A DNA stretch of 64,000 nt from Mermis nigrescens (GCA_036768485.1 JAVLUZ010000204.1:249001-313000), one strand, 5' to 3'; positions 1 through 22,883 are shown, counted from the stretch's first letter. Notes: a model not told the origin generated them from the letters alone. Numbers and translations: made by a program.

Positions 1-530
1 TTGCTTATATGCAGAATGTAGCCCTTGATCCGCTCTACATTTCTGTCAGAAAACATTTCAAAAAACTCATAACCGGAGTTAGTATCAGACATAAGCAGGT
101 TGAAAACTCGACCAAAAAGTGCTTTTTCACCCCCAGATTTTCGCACTCTTTACACTGCCATTCGATAACTAATGCGAATTTCAAAAAACAAAAAAGAGCC
201 ATCTGTAGAATTCATCCCTCTATTATCCTATGCTGTTCAATTCTTCGAGTCATCAATACTCAGTTGTCCACATGCCGCATTATAAATGTCCCAAAATTTG
301 TCCTATGTTATAACGTTACACAAAAACTTTACACCTTCTTTACACACTTAGTTTTTAGTTTCAAGAAAAACAAAGAAACACGGGCAGCGAATTTTTTTAT
401 TATCTGTCTTTTAAAAAAACCGCACCTTCCAGAGGTGTCCCGTTATAGCTGTAGAGGGGTGCACAGGTGTTAGGGGTACCCAAGTATATTATAGGTACGC
501 GCTAATGCGCTACCTATGATTATAATATTT
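1..530 (-). repeat. Dispersed repeat family L, copy 1 (window edge)
   Basis: The terminal motif lies at 415-465 (core ccgcacctyccagakgtgtc, then gttatagctgtagagg). It recurs at 21757, 38813, 47310 and 52440. The stretch 1-415 matches, in inverse orientation, the sequence next to the motif at 21806-22090 and 38860-39200. The open frame across 9-473 is a by-product of the repeat and resembles no protein I recognise. The element continues beyond the left edge of the window. Confidence 0.55.
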
Positions 531-610
531 ACAACGAAGCAAAAATATTCTAAACGAAAAATGGGAGACTGTGGTCACTTTTAAAGCTTCGACTCCTATG
601 GGTCCAGAGC

Positions 611-874
611 GCACGCGGGCGTGAGGGAGGGGGCTTGGAGGTGCACCCTCCAGAGGGTCTAAATTCCTTCCCTCCTAGGAACTAAAACTCCTTCCCAAGA
701 TTTAATTCTTAAAATTTTTTTGCATTTTTCGCAATTTTTTTTTGATCCAATGAATAGTGCTTGATGATGACCGTGGAAAAATTTTGTTTTTTAGCCATTC
801 CACCATTTTTAAGACAATTTTGTGACCTTTGAAAAACCTTGCACCCTCAGACTTTTGGTGCTGCACACATATAG
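611..874 (+). mobile_element. hAT-like MITE (family M), copy 1
   Basis: This is a copy of the roughly 260-bp family M, with a C/G-rich left end (gcacgcgggcgtgaggg), a T-rich middle with the landmark aatgaatagtgcttgatga, and a right end tgctgcacacatatag. The possible 8-bp target duplication (tccagagc / cttagagc) is poor, so this is an old copy. Confidence 0.6.
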
Positions 875-2107
875 CTTAGAGCACATATGCAAGTGAAAAG
901 AATTCGGTGGTCACAGGACCCCAGAATGAAAAATCGGAAAGCAGAAACGGAATAAGCACTTTTCATGCTAATTTAGCATTTATAATTGTTTGTGAGACAA
1001 TTTTGACCCGAGAATGCTCAATTTTTGACTCATATATTTAACATGTCCTGCTATATTTGTACACACGTACATATGTATGTACGTGCATAGATATTGTCAT
1101 ATAGGAAGCGATTACTACTTATAATGTTTGAGAAAAATCCATATAAGCGGATTTTTTCGCTTATTTTATTGGAAAAATATAGTATATTTTTAAGCTGGAG
1201 TATGGTATTGCGGAATGAGGAAATGTCTTATTACTGTAATACCCGATGAATGAATTCAAAACGGAAGAAGCGTACCACAAGGTCCGTCTCGTTCGTTATC
1301 CTACTGTTGGTAACATGATGAATTTGATCATTTTCAAATTTGCAAGTTCGTGAAAAAAGGCGGAGATATGTTTATTTATGGGTGGATTATGTACAAAAGA
1401 GGAATCAATAAATGTTAGTTTTTGTACAAGTTCATTAGTGAATTTTGATATTGATTGCCGGCATTAAAATGATTGAAACTTGTGCTCCACTTTTGACTCT
1501 TCGATCAAACACAAACATATAACTTTTAGTGCTCTTCGAGCATTTTTCAACTAGTTTATATTTATGTTCAAAACAATATGAGGAAAGCGAACTACTAGCT
1601 GTAAAAATATGTTTATCTTGATTTTAACTCTTGTTGTGAACCAGATCAGAGCAAAAAGGTAAGGCAGTCAGTCGTACTATGTACAGAATAAATAGTAGTT
1701 TCCGCACGCACGATTGGATTAATTAAAACCATATTGTTTTATGTCAATACGCATTATCATCAAAGGCTCATCTTGTCAATCATATGCAGTCACGAGTTTT
1801 TAGCTTAAAAACTCGCCCGCAAAAAAACATGGGCCATTTTACACTTTATGTATATATTTTTTTATAAACAAAACTCTTAAGCGCTATTGACCATCTCGTT
1901 TTTTACTTTTCTTATCTGTGGCGTATCCAGAATTTTCGCAAGTGGGCGTCGCACTATTATTTCGATAATCGCTACTCACACATTATACAACATTCAGATT
2001 TTGAGCATTCCCTTCTTGAATATCGCGCTTTTTGCGTAAATTTTCTTCCGACCGACTGGGTTTTAAAGCAATGACTATCTCATTGGTAGTCAGACCATCT
2101 TAATAAC
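875..2107. other. Non-coding stretch, nothing recognised
   Basis: AT-rich sequence with no convincing exon. The segment at 960-1050 (agcatttata ... gaatgctcaatttttgact) resembles 7690-7770 in inverse orientation, so part of it is low-copy repeat. Confidence 0.4.
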
Positions 2108-2952
2108 GGTTTGGAGAATATTCGCCCCCGGTATTTCGCCCCCAGATACGTTCAGGCACATAGCTGGGGGCACTAGAGGGTCCGGACCCCCAAAAATTCA
2201 GAAAAAAAACGGAAAAATAGGACTTTTTAGATGTTATTTTTTGCTATTTTTGGTTTAGACCCCCCCAAATTAGTGTTGGTCTCACCCGAAATAGCAGGGC
2301 CAACTACGTGCCTGGGTACGGTTCGCTTCTAGAACTTTCGCCCCCAAGCATTCCGCCCCTTGGATATTTCACCCCCAAGTGAGCTGTACAATAAATGGGA
2401 GTATGCATTATACATGAACAGCGTCAAAATTCGGGAGGACACAGTGTCCGCTTTTCTTCTTATTTTGTTTTCGATCTTTTTTGAAATAAAGTAAAAAGAC
2501 ATTTTAATTTTTTCACTTTCAATCTTGATAAGTTTTAAATAATTCCGTTTTTCATTCAATTTCTTTAACTTTATTTTAAACATATTGCTGCTTTACTTTT
2601 TATTGTTAACAAGAAAACCAGAGTTGTCAAATAAAAACAATGCTATTAATTGCGAAGTAAAACGGAAACACAAAGATAAAGAATGCTGTGGAATAAAAAC
2701 GTGAACAATCTAAAATTCGAAATTGTACGATATTCCGCGCATATAATCGATTAAATTTCGATTTTTGGCACACAACTAAATTAGGGCAAGCGAAATTGCA
2801 GAGACAAGTTGATTGGTACAGTATAACGAGATATTTTTGGGGGGGGCGAAACATCCGAGGGGCGAAATGTCTGGGCCGAAAGTTTCGGGGGCAAAACGTA
2901 CCTGGGGGCAAAATGTCGGTGGCAAAATTTTGGGGACGAATCTTCCGGGTAC
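2108..2952. mobile_element. Foldback-type element F1 with TTTCGCCCCC-repeat ends
   Basis: The left arm (about 2118-2385) carries repeated ttcgcccccrgta units. The right arm (2838-2950) carries the inverse units gggggcgaaa. The two arms align on each other through landmarks such as agatacgtt / ggtacgttt. The middle is ordinary AT-rich DNA. The possible target duplication cttaataac / cctaaaaac matches at 7 of 9 positions, so the borders are approximate. The frames seen here (GAKCLGRKFRGQN and its inverse) are read-throughs of the repeat, not genes. Confidence 0.6.
2154..2316. mobile_element. Small hAT-like MITE nested in F1
   Basis: Terminal inverted repeats caggcacatagctgg and, read inward from the right, caggcacgtagttgg bound about 160 bp. 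The flanks gatacgtt / ggtacggt match at 6 of 8 positions, consistent with a decayed 8-bp duplication. The element interrupts the repeat array of the left arm of F1, so it is younger than F1. Confidence 0.5.
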
Positions 2953-3457
2953 CCCTAAAAACTGAGCAATCCGTTTGATAAATCGGATGACAATATTGCG
3001 ATCGATTTTTCGGTTCATATTTTACATTCAATTTCAGCAGCTTTGTTTTCAAATTTGCTTAGCTGTCTAACGATATTTCGAATATTTAAATTTTTTAGCC
3101 GGAGATTGCTCGATAGAGTTAGAAAAGCGACTGACTGCCAATCAGAAAATCCAGATTTCAGTCAATTGACTGGAAAACGGACTAGCGCACGAAAAGGGCG
3201 ATATTCGAGTAGAAGAATGGCCAAAATTTGGATGGGAGCATAACTGACTAGTTGTAAAGTACCTTTAATATCATTAACCAAAACAAAATACGATCAAGTG
3301 AGCTTATATGTCAAAGTTTTTTAATAAGTATTAAAGTTGTGCGATGCGAGGATTTGGATTTTAATGCAATATTTTTTGACACGTACGAAAACATTGTACA
3401 AGATAAAAAATGATATCATTAAAATTTTCTAGATCTATGTGATAAACGAGTACATAC

Positions 3458-3699
3458 CTTACCTGGGCGTGGTGGGGAAGGGGGTTTGTGTGTATGCACC
3501 CTCCCCTAGAAACAAAAATACTTCCCCTAGAGTTAAATTTTTCAAAATTTTTTCTGTTTTTTTCGCAATTGTTTTGATGCCAATGGATAGTGCTCGATGA
3601 GAAAGGTTGACAAATGGTGTTTTTAGGTTATACCACCATTTTTTGACCTTTGGAAAAATCTCACACCCTCCCCCAGAACTTTAGTGCCGCCCACCTATG
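3458..3699 (+). mobile_element. hAT-like MITE (family M), copy 2
   Basis: A full family M copy with ends cttacctgggcg and cgcccacctatg. It is flanked by a perfect 8-bp target duplication, gtacatac, at 3450-3457 and 3700-3707. The middle landmark is aatggatagtgctcgatgag. It has no coding capacity. Confidence 0.85.
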
Positions 3700-3707
3700 G
3701 TACATAC

Positions 3708-4810
3708 TACTGATAATGTATTTTACAGCTCATTCCGCAGCTGCTGATTAAATTGCTATTATTAAATCGATACCGCTGAGAGAGCAAAAAATGAAACGAC
3801 CGGAAAAAGGTCCATACAGTAAAATCTTAAATACGATAGCCAAGATTATGTTGATAGTTGAAGTAACAAACGTACAACAGGTGACTGAAAATTCATCTTA
3901 ATTTGGTGTAGATTAATTTAGCCTTATGTTTAGTTGTGGTTTCTGAGCCGACATTCAGTTCAAAGACTTCGTAGTAACCCATACTGTTTCTCGAGAATCT
4001 TGATACTGAGAAATCAATTGAAAGATTATATGAGATTCCTTCCAAAATTCAAAGAGGGATCAATAAATTTCAAGTTTTGAAAAGACGAAAAACAAATTGT
4101 ATGTTCATTAGAGAAAGGACGATCAGATTGAAAATGACAATATAACAAAGGAGACTTCAATCTCCAGACGTGATTTTCGGTTGCATCAGGAAAAATTGCG
4201 GAATGGGATGGGCTCTTACCTAATTTTCAAAGGCTCTGTAATAGGTTCTGTAAATGCGGTCTCAAAATCATCGTCTTCGCGATTTTTAAAAAAAGGTAGA
4301 CATCGTCATATTCAACGCTTTTTCACCGATTTTTTTGCTCAAAATAACAAATTTTTTGAGCTTCGTATGAAACAACCATGTTTGACTAGTTGATTTTTGT
4401 TGCACACTAAATTTTTCAAAGTTTTTATAATAATGATATTCTCGACGCGTATCCATCACTTTTGAGACAAATAAATGCATTTTAGAAAACTGTTAGTTTC
4501 AGCCCTAAAATCTTCCAGGTTGTGCATTTATGTTAAAAAAGTTCAGAATCCCATCAGAGCACCTGATGACCCACGAGCGTGTAAGGGCAGAACCCGGTAC
4601 ATGCAGAAAAGCATATAGGCCTTCTGGGATTGGTCGCTGCTTTTTTAAACACTCCAGCTCTCACTGACTGATTTTGTTTATTTGTATCAAGTGAATTATA
4701 TCGTAGACCAGTGGTATGTTTTATGTTCTTTATGTTTTTTATATATTTTCATATTTTTTGATTATTCTTTTATTATTTTTTTCTGTTTTCTATATGTATC
4801 CGGGTGGGAG
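3708..4810. other. Non-coding stretch, no supported gene
   Basis: AT-rich sequence with short open frames only (for example 4181-4393 +, and its overlapping complement). None has a recognisable domain, and no splice-compatible partner exon for the PAN exon at 5335 was found here. Confidence 0.4.
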
Positions 4811-5280
4811 AAATGGGGCAGAATGAAGGTTAAAAAAATTAAAAACGAAAATTTTCTCCGAAAGTGTATAAAATGGATCAGAAACTGTGTAATAACTTAG
4901 TTTTAACGCTATTTTAGCGCTCATAGTACTCGTTTTGAAGTCATTTGGGCCAAAAAGCTATTTCGACCCCTACACTTGACCGACTGAACCCTCCCCCCAG
5001 ATCGGCTATATTATACGCGACGGATTTGGGGTGTAGACACCCAATTTGATAAAATAAAAATTTTGCAAGAAAAATGAGACAAAATGAAGGGCAAAAAGGG
5101 ATGAATATTAAGAATTTTCTTCCAAATTGCTTTAAATTGGTCGCAAAGTTTGTAATAACTTAGTTTTTACGCTATTTCAGCGTTTATACCAGCTATTTAG
5201 CTCATTTTAGCCAAAAAAATTAATTTATGACTCTCTCCTAGACCGGCTGACCCCTCCCCCTCTAGATCAGTCATGCCCTG
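4810..5280. repeat. Two diverged direct copies of a ~230-bp unit
   Basis: 4810-5020 and 5070-5280 share, in order, the landmarks cagaatgaagg / caaaatgaagg, tgtaataacttagttttaacgc / tgtaataacttagtttttacgc, and gaccgrctgamccctcccc. A weaker relative lies at about 10255-10330. This is probably a decayed tandem duplication of a dispersed repeat. It lies just upstream of the PAN exon. Confidence 0.55.
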
Positions 5281-5334
5281 CACTTCTGGTTCGCGTGTGC
5301 ACCGTGCGTGGTTATTTTTTGTCCATCTTTACAG

Positions 5335-5697
5335 GTCGTCGCCTACCCCAGCGCACTCAATGGCATATTTGATACGGCTGTTAATCTGACCCTGCAAGAC
5401 GCATGCAGTATTGACGAAATAAATGGATTTTATGTGCTAGATATAGTAGCTCTTATCAAAAATGTCGCAAATATTGCAGATTGTACGCTTTTATGCATGC
5501 ACGAAGCTAATTGCTTTTCGGGCAATTTTGTCGAGACAGCCCCGACAAAACTCGGTTTTTGCTTTTTGCAGGCGAGCAACGCCGATTCGGAAAATTCGCC
5601 CGAAACACGCATGTTCGACGCATCGACTTATTTTGACTTCCGCTGCGACCGCAGTAATCATTTGTCTACGATATTAATGGAAGAAATTAATAAATAA
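5335..5697 (+). CDS. 3'-terminal exon encoding a PAN/Apple-like module
   Basis: The exon opens after a clean acceptor (tttacag at 5328-5334) and reads in phase 0 for 120 codons to TAA. A cysteine framework is visible: NxTxQDAC, ADCTLLCMHEANCFSGNF, LGFCFLQAS and a closing FDFRC. This pattern of paired cysteines around a CxxxxC turn is typical of PAN/Apple adhesion modules, which bind proteins or carbohydrates outside the cell. AATAAA at 5689-5694 directly precedes the stop codon, so this is the last exon. The 5' part of the gene was not found upstream. A damaged paralogue lies at 54169-54496, again just before a protease gene. The family call rests on cysteine spacing only. It could be another small disulfide-rich secreted domain. 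Confidence 0.6.
   Translation, partial: VVAYPSALNGIFDTAVNLTLQDACSIDEINGFYVLDIVALIKNVANIADCTLLCMHEANCFSGNFVETAPTKLGFCFLQASNADSENSPETRMFDASTYFDFRCDRSNHLSTILMEEINK
5689..5694 (+). terminator. Polyadenylation signal AATAAA overlapping the last codons of the PAN exon
   Basis: AATAAA encodes the final Asn-Lys before the TAA. Another AATAAA follows at about 5711. Either could direct 3' end formation. Confidence 0.5.
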
Positions 5698-5711
5698 AAA
5701 ATTACTTATAA

Positions 5712-6505
5712 ATAAACTTCTCACTCTTTTCATCGCTTCACATGAAAGAAAAAGTATTTTATAGTAGAAAAAATGGGAAACATTGCTCGCTTTTGCAGCT
5801 GTTCTATAGAAAAATAACAGAAGCCATAGAAGGTAAAAAATCAAATTTCGGTTCACAAGTGTTCCGCACAAGGTTAAGCTTACCCTTTCTGAACTATCGC
5901 GGGTACAATTATGGTACTAATTTGATATATATATATATATATAATTGCAATCTGTCCATATAAATTCCTAAAAATGTATGCCCAAATATATTTGAAACAG
6001 TCAAGCTTAGTTGGATAAAACTTGATTTACCGTACAAAATCTACGATTCTCAACTACAGTGGACATACATCTTTTAATTATTCAAAGTATATCTTATCCT
6101 AGCATATTTATCAAAAAATTGAAATTACAAATTCCATGATACTCTAAAAATTTCAATCAAAAAGTTGACGTTTTTTAGATTGTAACTTTTAGATTATTTT
6201 AGATTGTTTTTAGATTTAGATGTTCTCGATTTTTTAGATTTTTTTAGATTGTAATTAGGATGAATTATTAAAGTAAGCTAACGTCACCCATTAACACGTT
6301 TCCTTAGTACCCATGAAGTGTCGGTCGGCTCTTAAATTTTAAATGCATGTGTTTCTTGAGAGATTCTTTGAAGCCACTAAATCACTGAAACAAAACATGG
6401 TGTTCCATATTTTTTAGAATATAGAAGATTCTAGGGGGTCAGCATTGATTTTTCATCGTACTCTAGCAACCTGGGGCTTGTATGCTAAGACGTAGCTCAT
6501 GAAAG
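5712..6505. other. Non-coding stretch with a TTTTTAGATT-rich patch
   Basis: There is a short (AT) run at 5926-5942. At 6175-6255 variants of ttttagattgt recur irregularly, a decayed simple repeat. No gene was seen. Confidence 0.4.
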
Positions 6506-6513
6506 GTTGCATC

Positions 6514-6778
6514 TATAGGTGGGCGGCACCAAAATTCTAGGAGGTGCAAGATTTTTCAAAGGTAAAAAAATAGCCTGAAAAATGGTGGAATGGCGAAAAA
6601 ACATCATTTGTCAACGTTTCTCATCGAGCACTATCCATTAGCATCAGAAATTTGCGAAAAAAAAACAAAAAAAATTTCAAAAATTCAATTCTGGAGGCGG
6701 TATTTTGATTTCTGGGGAGTTATTTTAGTTTTTTTGGGGGAGGGTGATGCACCCCTCAACCCCCCACGTCCAGGTATG
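6514..6778 (-). mobile_element. hAT-like MITE (family M), copy 3
   Basis: The left end tataggtgggcggc and right end acgtccaggtatg are the family M termini in reverse orientation. The target duplication gttgcatc / gttgtatc (6506-6513, 6779-6786) has one mismatch. Confidence 0.8.
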
Positions 6779-6866
6779 GTTGTATCGCGATAATATCGCG
6801 ATATGTATCACAGGATTTATCGAACATGTATCACGCACAGGATACGTTTTATTAGGGTATCTCGGG

Positions 6867-7127
6867 CATACGTGGGCAGCAAGAAAATTCTGGGGGTGCA
6901 AGATTTTTTTGAAGGTCGAAAAATGGCCTTAAAAATGGAGGTATGGCGATAAAAACACCATTTTTCGACGTTTCTCATCAAGCACTATCCATTGGCATCA
7001 AAAAATTGCGAAAAAAACGAAAAAAATTTTCAAAAATTGAATTCTGGGGGGGGGTATTTTGATTTCTGGGGGGTATTTTGGTTTCTGGGGGGTGCATACC
7101 CCCCAAACCCCCCCACGCCCAGGTGTG
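6867..7127 (-). mobile_element. hAT-like MITE (family M), copy 4
   Basis: Ends catacgtgggcagc and cgcccaggtgtg are flanked by a perfect 8-bp target duplication, atctcggg, at 6859-6866 and 7128-7135. It lies 80 bp from copy 3 in the same orientation. Confidence 0.88.
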
Positions 7128-7135
7128 ATCTCGGG

Positions 7136-8600
7136 TATCTAGAAATACAAAGGCATCTCGTGATACGGTGGTAGGTTGGTATCATATTCTAAGACAGGTT
7201 GAAGATATATTACGAGATATGTTTCCTGTGTACGAGTATTTATCTTGACTTCTTCATATACGTATAAGAGGAACAAGTAAAGTATTCAATAAAATTATAA
7301 GAAAAGAATGACAGTAATTATGCAAATATTTATTCATAATTCAAGCGCCAACTGTTCCCTTATTCAATTTATTATTTGTATTATCCGTCTCATTCTTTAC
7401 AAGTAGAATTTAAATTTTCAACACGGTTTTAAAACAAAAATTAATAACTTTATAATTGATTTAGTTCTCAGCCTTTTTGCCTTAAAAAATGAATTGGTTT
7501 TCAATGTCGAAGGTAAAAAATTGCTAAAATTCTCTGCTGTAACGAGTTGAATTAACTTCAAAAAAGAGGCACATTTTTCCACTTAATGGTATTTCCACAA
7601 TTTTTCCCACTTTTCTAAGGGGTCACGCAAACGTGGGCTAAAGGTCTGGACCATAGATGCACAACATGGCTGATCCGGTGAGCCAGCCGATCTGTAAGGG
7701 AGTCAAAAATTGAGCATTCTTGGCCAGAATGACCTCGAAACCGGTATAAATGCTAAAATTAGCATTAAAACTACGTTATGCCATAGTTTTCAATCAATTT
7801 CATGCCCTTTTGTATAAAATTTTCAATTTTCGATTTTCGTACATTTTTGGCCTTCAATTTTGCCTTACCTCCAAACAAAATTGACGATTTTTTTCACATT
7901 CTGGATTCTACACCCCAAACTTCTTCTCTCACATGCATGCCTTAGTCCGGACCAGTCATTCACGTATGATGGGGGGCTGAATCAGGCTCAGGAGAAAAAT
8001 GATAGAAATTTTCAAGGGAATAAGACAAAAAAGATTAAAAATGGATGGAAATTGAAACTTTTAGCAAAGGTACTTGAAATTAAAGCAAAACCATTGGATT
8101 AACAAACGTTTTATGATATTTTATAACTTATGCTACTTTTAATTTGGCTCAACAAAATTCTATAACATACCATCTTGAACCGGTTTACCCATAAAGCTGC
8201 TATTTTGTTCGTCAATGGTCTGGACATTCGAAATTCAATAGACCCGCAGAATTCGAAGATTCGCAGAATTTGAATTTTAAATTTTTTTTTCGTTATTCTC
8301 TAAGCAATAAATAGAGGCCGATAGGAAACGTTGAAAGATGGGCTTTTATTTGGTCGTCATTTTTCTGGCGCTTTTTGATCGTTAGAAATTCCGGTTTCCC
8401 CTTCAGAATTTAGGCACTGTATTTTCACTATACCTTGCAAAACTGCATGATGTCTCTTAAACAATCATGTGTCAGCATGGCACTTCTGATTTCGATCTAA
8501 AAGTTCGATAAATTCTATGCAATATTGGTTAGATTCTTGATTCTGAAAGGGCTGAAAATTTTCAACATATGACAACAGATTTCTTCACTAATTTCTAATA
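7136..8600. other. Non-coding stretch, nothing recognised
   Basis: No exon-like sequence. The frame at 7860-8102 has no recognisable domain or flanking splice sites. Confidence 0.35.
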
Positions 8601-8652
8601 ATTAATCAATTAATTAATTAATTAATTAATTAATTAATCAATCAATTAATTT
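8601..8652. repeat. (TTAA)n microsatellite
   Basis: About 12 units of attaat / ttaa with a few C interruptions (atcaatcaatt). Confidence 0.9.
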
Positions 8653-8656
8653 ATCT

Positions 8657-9125
8657 TTCCCGTACCAGCCCGTTCATGGAGGGGTTGTCACAAAAACTAG
8701 ACCGAGGGTCCGTTTAGATGGACTGTTTTTGAGAAAATGTGAAAATTAGTGGAAAAATCAATCAATTATGTGGTAGAAATTAAAATAAATTATATTATGA
8801 GCGCAATTAGCTATTTGCCTGTGTGTCTAGGATGTTCGCATTTTTACATTTTGCTATCTTACTTTCGTTACAATGTTTTATGCTTGTACCAGAATATAGT
8901 ATCAGTTTACTATATCAGTAGTACCTTTGATTATTGAAGTTGAGAAAGCAAAATAGTTTAGCTTCTATCCACAGAACGAACTTTTCAACATACCTGGGCT
9001 TTTGCCTGTCCCAGCCCATTCGAGGAGGGGTTGTCACAATAGCTGGACCGGCTGAAGGGTCCGTTAAGATGGACTGTTTTTGCGAAAATGTAAAAAATAA
9101 TGGAAAAATCAAACAAAATTATCAT
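8657..9125. repeat. Direct repeat pair, ~115 bp each
   Basis: 8657-8770 and 8993-9120 share ccagcccrttc, gaggggttgtcacaa, gggtccgttwagatggact and gttttt...gaaaatgt. They lie about 340 bp apart in the same orientation. The function is unknown. Confidence 0.6.
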
Positions 9126-9708
9126 TTTTATATATTTCAGCCCAGATAGGGGACTGACCAACCAACCTTTGAGAAACTATAATTGCATTAACTGAAATTT
9201 TGGCTATTGCTCAGGTTGTCGACACTCTGATCATGGCATTTCTTCCGTGTCCTTATAAACATTAAATTAGAGGCTGATGCATATCATGCTTTTAGCATAT
9301 GGCCTACCACGAGATATGTATATCACGAAATACTATATCATAAACGAGCTAGTGGGGTCAACCGCTCTCTCTGAACATTAGTGTACATGAAGATATTGTA
9401 TACAAAATCGATGTTTTTATTTCACAAGTCAGTCAATAAAGTAGATTCTAGCGAAATATTTGGAGACTAGTTATTCATAATTTAAAATTGCTAACATTAG
9501 TGTCCAGTTTTACGGTTCATCTCAAGAGCTTTTACGCAAATCTTTTGATTCTCGTCCATTTTTAACCCTAATTTAACCCTATTCTCCTCCTAAGTTTCCC
9601 TATTCTGGAGTCTGTATCCTCAAATTCTATTCCACGTGCACGTTTGTTCCGCTCACGTATGTACATATGTGTCTAATACCGAGGATTGACAAAGTGCTGT
9701 CATTTTAG

Positions 9709-20082
<10,374 letters not shown>

Positions 20083-20148
20083 ATAGCTCACGTACCAATG
20101 AAAGTACGTTGTTCATTCACAAGATTAGGTGTTCTGTAATTTACCTCT

Positions 20149-20154
20149 AATAAA
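20149..20154 (+). terminator. Probable polyadenylation signal of protease copy 1
   Basis: aataaa follows the stop codon by about 65 bp (context tctaataaatatac). Confidence 0.45.
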
Positions 20155-20799
20155 TATACTTTTCTGAAGAATGATGAACTGCTCAATCAGTTAGTCATTT
20201 TTATCCACTAGAATGAGGTGTTATATAACACATTTGGGCCATAAATCAAATTTTAGGTCACTTTTTGTTGTAAAGTAAATGTACAAAAATAAATAGGTAC
20301 GTCCTAGCCAGATGAGGGTATAGAGAATCCGGCGGACCCCCCCCTCAATATCGATAATTCCTGGAATTAAATTTTTTTGATGCTATTTTTTACGCTTATA
20401 CCCCTTCAACCCTCCCCAGATTAAGACTACTGCCTATTTACGAACGTAGCCTATTTGCACGCACCTATGTACATATAATACATTAATCCCTAACTTAGGT
20501 ACATTCGGTTGATACACCCATAAATTAACCTTATTAACAACATATTTTACTGATTCTCAACATTTTTTACTGATTCGCATAAGAGAGTGTAAAGAACCTT
20601 TTTGTTAAATAATTTATATTTAGCCTATTTCACTGAATCTATAGCACGAATCAAAATTTTTGTGTTTGTTACATGTCGACAACAAAAGCGATTTAAATCA
20701 AAACAAAATCATGGCACTGAGAACACCAATTGATAAGCATAAGGCTTTGCTATACTAAATTATATTACTAGAGGCTGTATGGAATCCACATTTGTCGCC

Positions 20800-21476
20800 A
20801 TTGAGCACTCAAAAATAACTTCGAAGCGCAGGGTTTCGTAAAATAGACTACGGTCAATTATTTATGTCGCATTCTTTCTGTACATAAAAAAGTCTAATAT
20901 CGAGTTACTCGGCCATGGCCTGAAAAACTTATTGTTCGTATCATTTTGTTCAATACAGAACCCTGCAATTACGAGTTTTTCTTTTTAATTTATTGAAATC
21001 TCCATAATTAATACGCAATGGATTTTCGATAAAATGGCCTTACATGAATGTGCCACTTTAGACCTTTCGTTAATATATTTTTTAAATTTATTTGTCTTAT
21101 CCGTTTCAACAATAAATTTGGATTATCAAGAAAACACTTTATATTATAAAACGAATCCAATAAGTTTGGTATCTGCGAAGTCAGACAGACATGAAAAAGG
21201 CAAATTTTAAATCTTTTTTTAGTCTGAGTGATTTCCGTGCCCATAATATATTATTCTCAATGATTTCCTAAATACAATTTTTTTCGCCACATTAATAGCA
21301 TTAAAGAAAAACAACCCGATCTTATTTTGAGCTTTTTTACTTTTTCGTGCACTACATGCATTTTTCCTCTTCCTCCATCTGATCACTTTTGAAAATTTTA
21401 CGAAACTGTAAGAAGATTTTGAAGTCTTCTCTTCCTTTGTTTCTTGTCTTCCCTTGTCATTTATCATAGGTAGCAT
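20800..21476. other. Spacer between the duplication arms, left part
   Basis: AT-rich. It holds the tail of a family S repeat to about 20900. No supported gene: the minus-strand frames at 21008-21521 have no recognisable domain. Confidence 0.4.
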
Positions 21477-21708
21477 CATACGTGGGCAGCAAGAAAATTC
21501 TGGGGGTGCAAGATTTTTCAAAGGTCAAAAAATGGCTTTAAAAGTGGTGGTATGGCGAAAAAACACTATTTTTCGACGTTTCTCATTGAGCACTATCTAT
21601 TGGCATCAAAAAATTGCGAAGGAAACAAAAAAATTTCAAAAATTGAATTCTGGGGGGTAATTTGGTTTCCCGGGGGGTGCATACCCCCAAACCCCCCGCC
21701 CAGGTGTG
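21477..21708 (-). mobile_element. hAT-like MITE (family M), copy 7
   Basis: Ends catacgtgggcagcaag and ccgcccaggtgtg. The flanks ggtagcat / ggtaggac match only at the first five bases, so the duplication is decayed. It abuts a family L copy. Confidence 0.75.
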
Positions 21709-22262
21709 GGTAGGACGTTAGCGCATACCTATAATACACTTGGGTACCCTAACATATGAGCCCCCTACAGCTATAACGTGACGCATCTGGGAGGTGCGGT
21801 TTTCTTAAAAGATATATAATAAAAAAATTTGCTGTGGGTGTTTTTGTTATTCTTTACACGTAAGATACAGCTTGTTAGGAGTGCTCGATATTTGACGTAA
21901 CGTTATACCATATATGTAGGTACTTTTGATTGTTTTTTTTGCTCAGCATACACGCAAGTCAGCATCAATAACACGCACAATTTAATGGTATAGAATTGTT
22001 AAACATGGAATTTTGTAAATAAATATTTTTTTGTTTTTTGAAATGCGTACTAGTTCATGAGGGGGGGCGTAAAGAGTGCTAAATTCTAGTAAGATAGAGA
22101 CAGATTTTAAGAGTCCAACTTATATTAGATTCAAACAAGTTTCACACTTTTTCTGATTTTTCCCTCAGGTCCCTCCTTTTATGTCCTTATGCGTAATACC
22201 GAGTATATTCGTCCTTTTTTTGTTCTATTGGAGCATTTTTTTACAAGTAAATCATATTTTCA
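21709..22262 (+). repeat. Dispersed repeat family L, copy 2 (internally deleted)
   Basis: The terminal motif lies at 21757-21806 (ctacagctataacgtgacgc, then tgggaggtgcgg). The distal landmark ccctccttttatgtcctta ... gttctattggagca lies at 22155-22250. In copies L3 and L5 these are more than 1 kb apart, so this copy has lost its middle. Confidence 0.6.
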
Positions 22263-22883
22263 AATTCATCCAGTAATCAACATTTTTCATTACGCAATCA
22301 CTATATAAATAGTATTTTTCTAATGTTTTTATTGAAGAAAACCCTCAACATTTTCAATCTTTATTAATATTAATGGAAGTTTTTCCTGTCAGAAGCGTGA
22401 CAAAGATTAGAACAAAAGTTTACAAAATATACAGAATTATTAAAATAATAAAAATTAAAAAAAACAGATTATTTTTCGAAATTTCAGACTATAATGAAAA
22501 CAAATAAGTTGATCAACCACTTAGTAAAACTATGTGCAAAGAAATCAATTTTTAGCACTCATGCGAGTAGCTACAATTGTGGTTTCCAGACAGCCTACTG
22601 TAATACAATTTTGCATAGCAAAACTTCCCATGCTTGTCACTTGCTATGTACAGTACCGTGATTTCATCTTCAGTTTGCTTTCGTAATCGATATGCATTGA
22701 TTCGAAATTGCGATCCGCGCATAATGTTTCGTCAGGCATACATACATAGGCAGCAAGAAAATTCTAGGCAAGGGAAAAGATAAAATTGCCAAAAAAAAAC
22801 GCCAGAAATGTTACTAGTAGAATTGTGGGACTTATGTACAATTATCTACAATAAATTTTCGAATTCTGTGGGTCGTATACCCC
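22263..22883. other. Non-coding spacer with a family S repeat
   Basis: Family S core at 22545-22690 in inverse orientation (gtttccagacagcctactgt ... tttgcatagcaaaac). No gene. Confidence 0.45.

Noticed and set aside
2627..3052. 141-codon minus-strand frame rich in Pro/Phe repeats
   Set aside because: Read-through of the CGCCCCC array of element F1.
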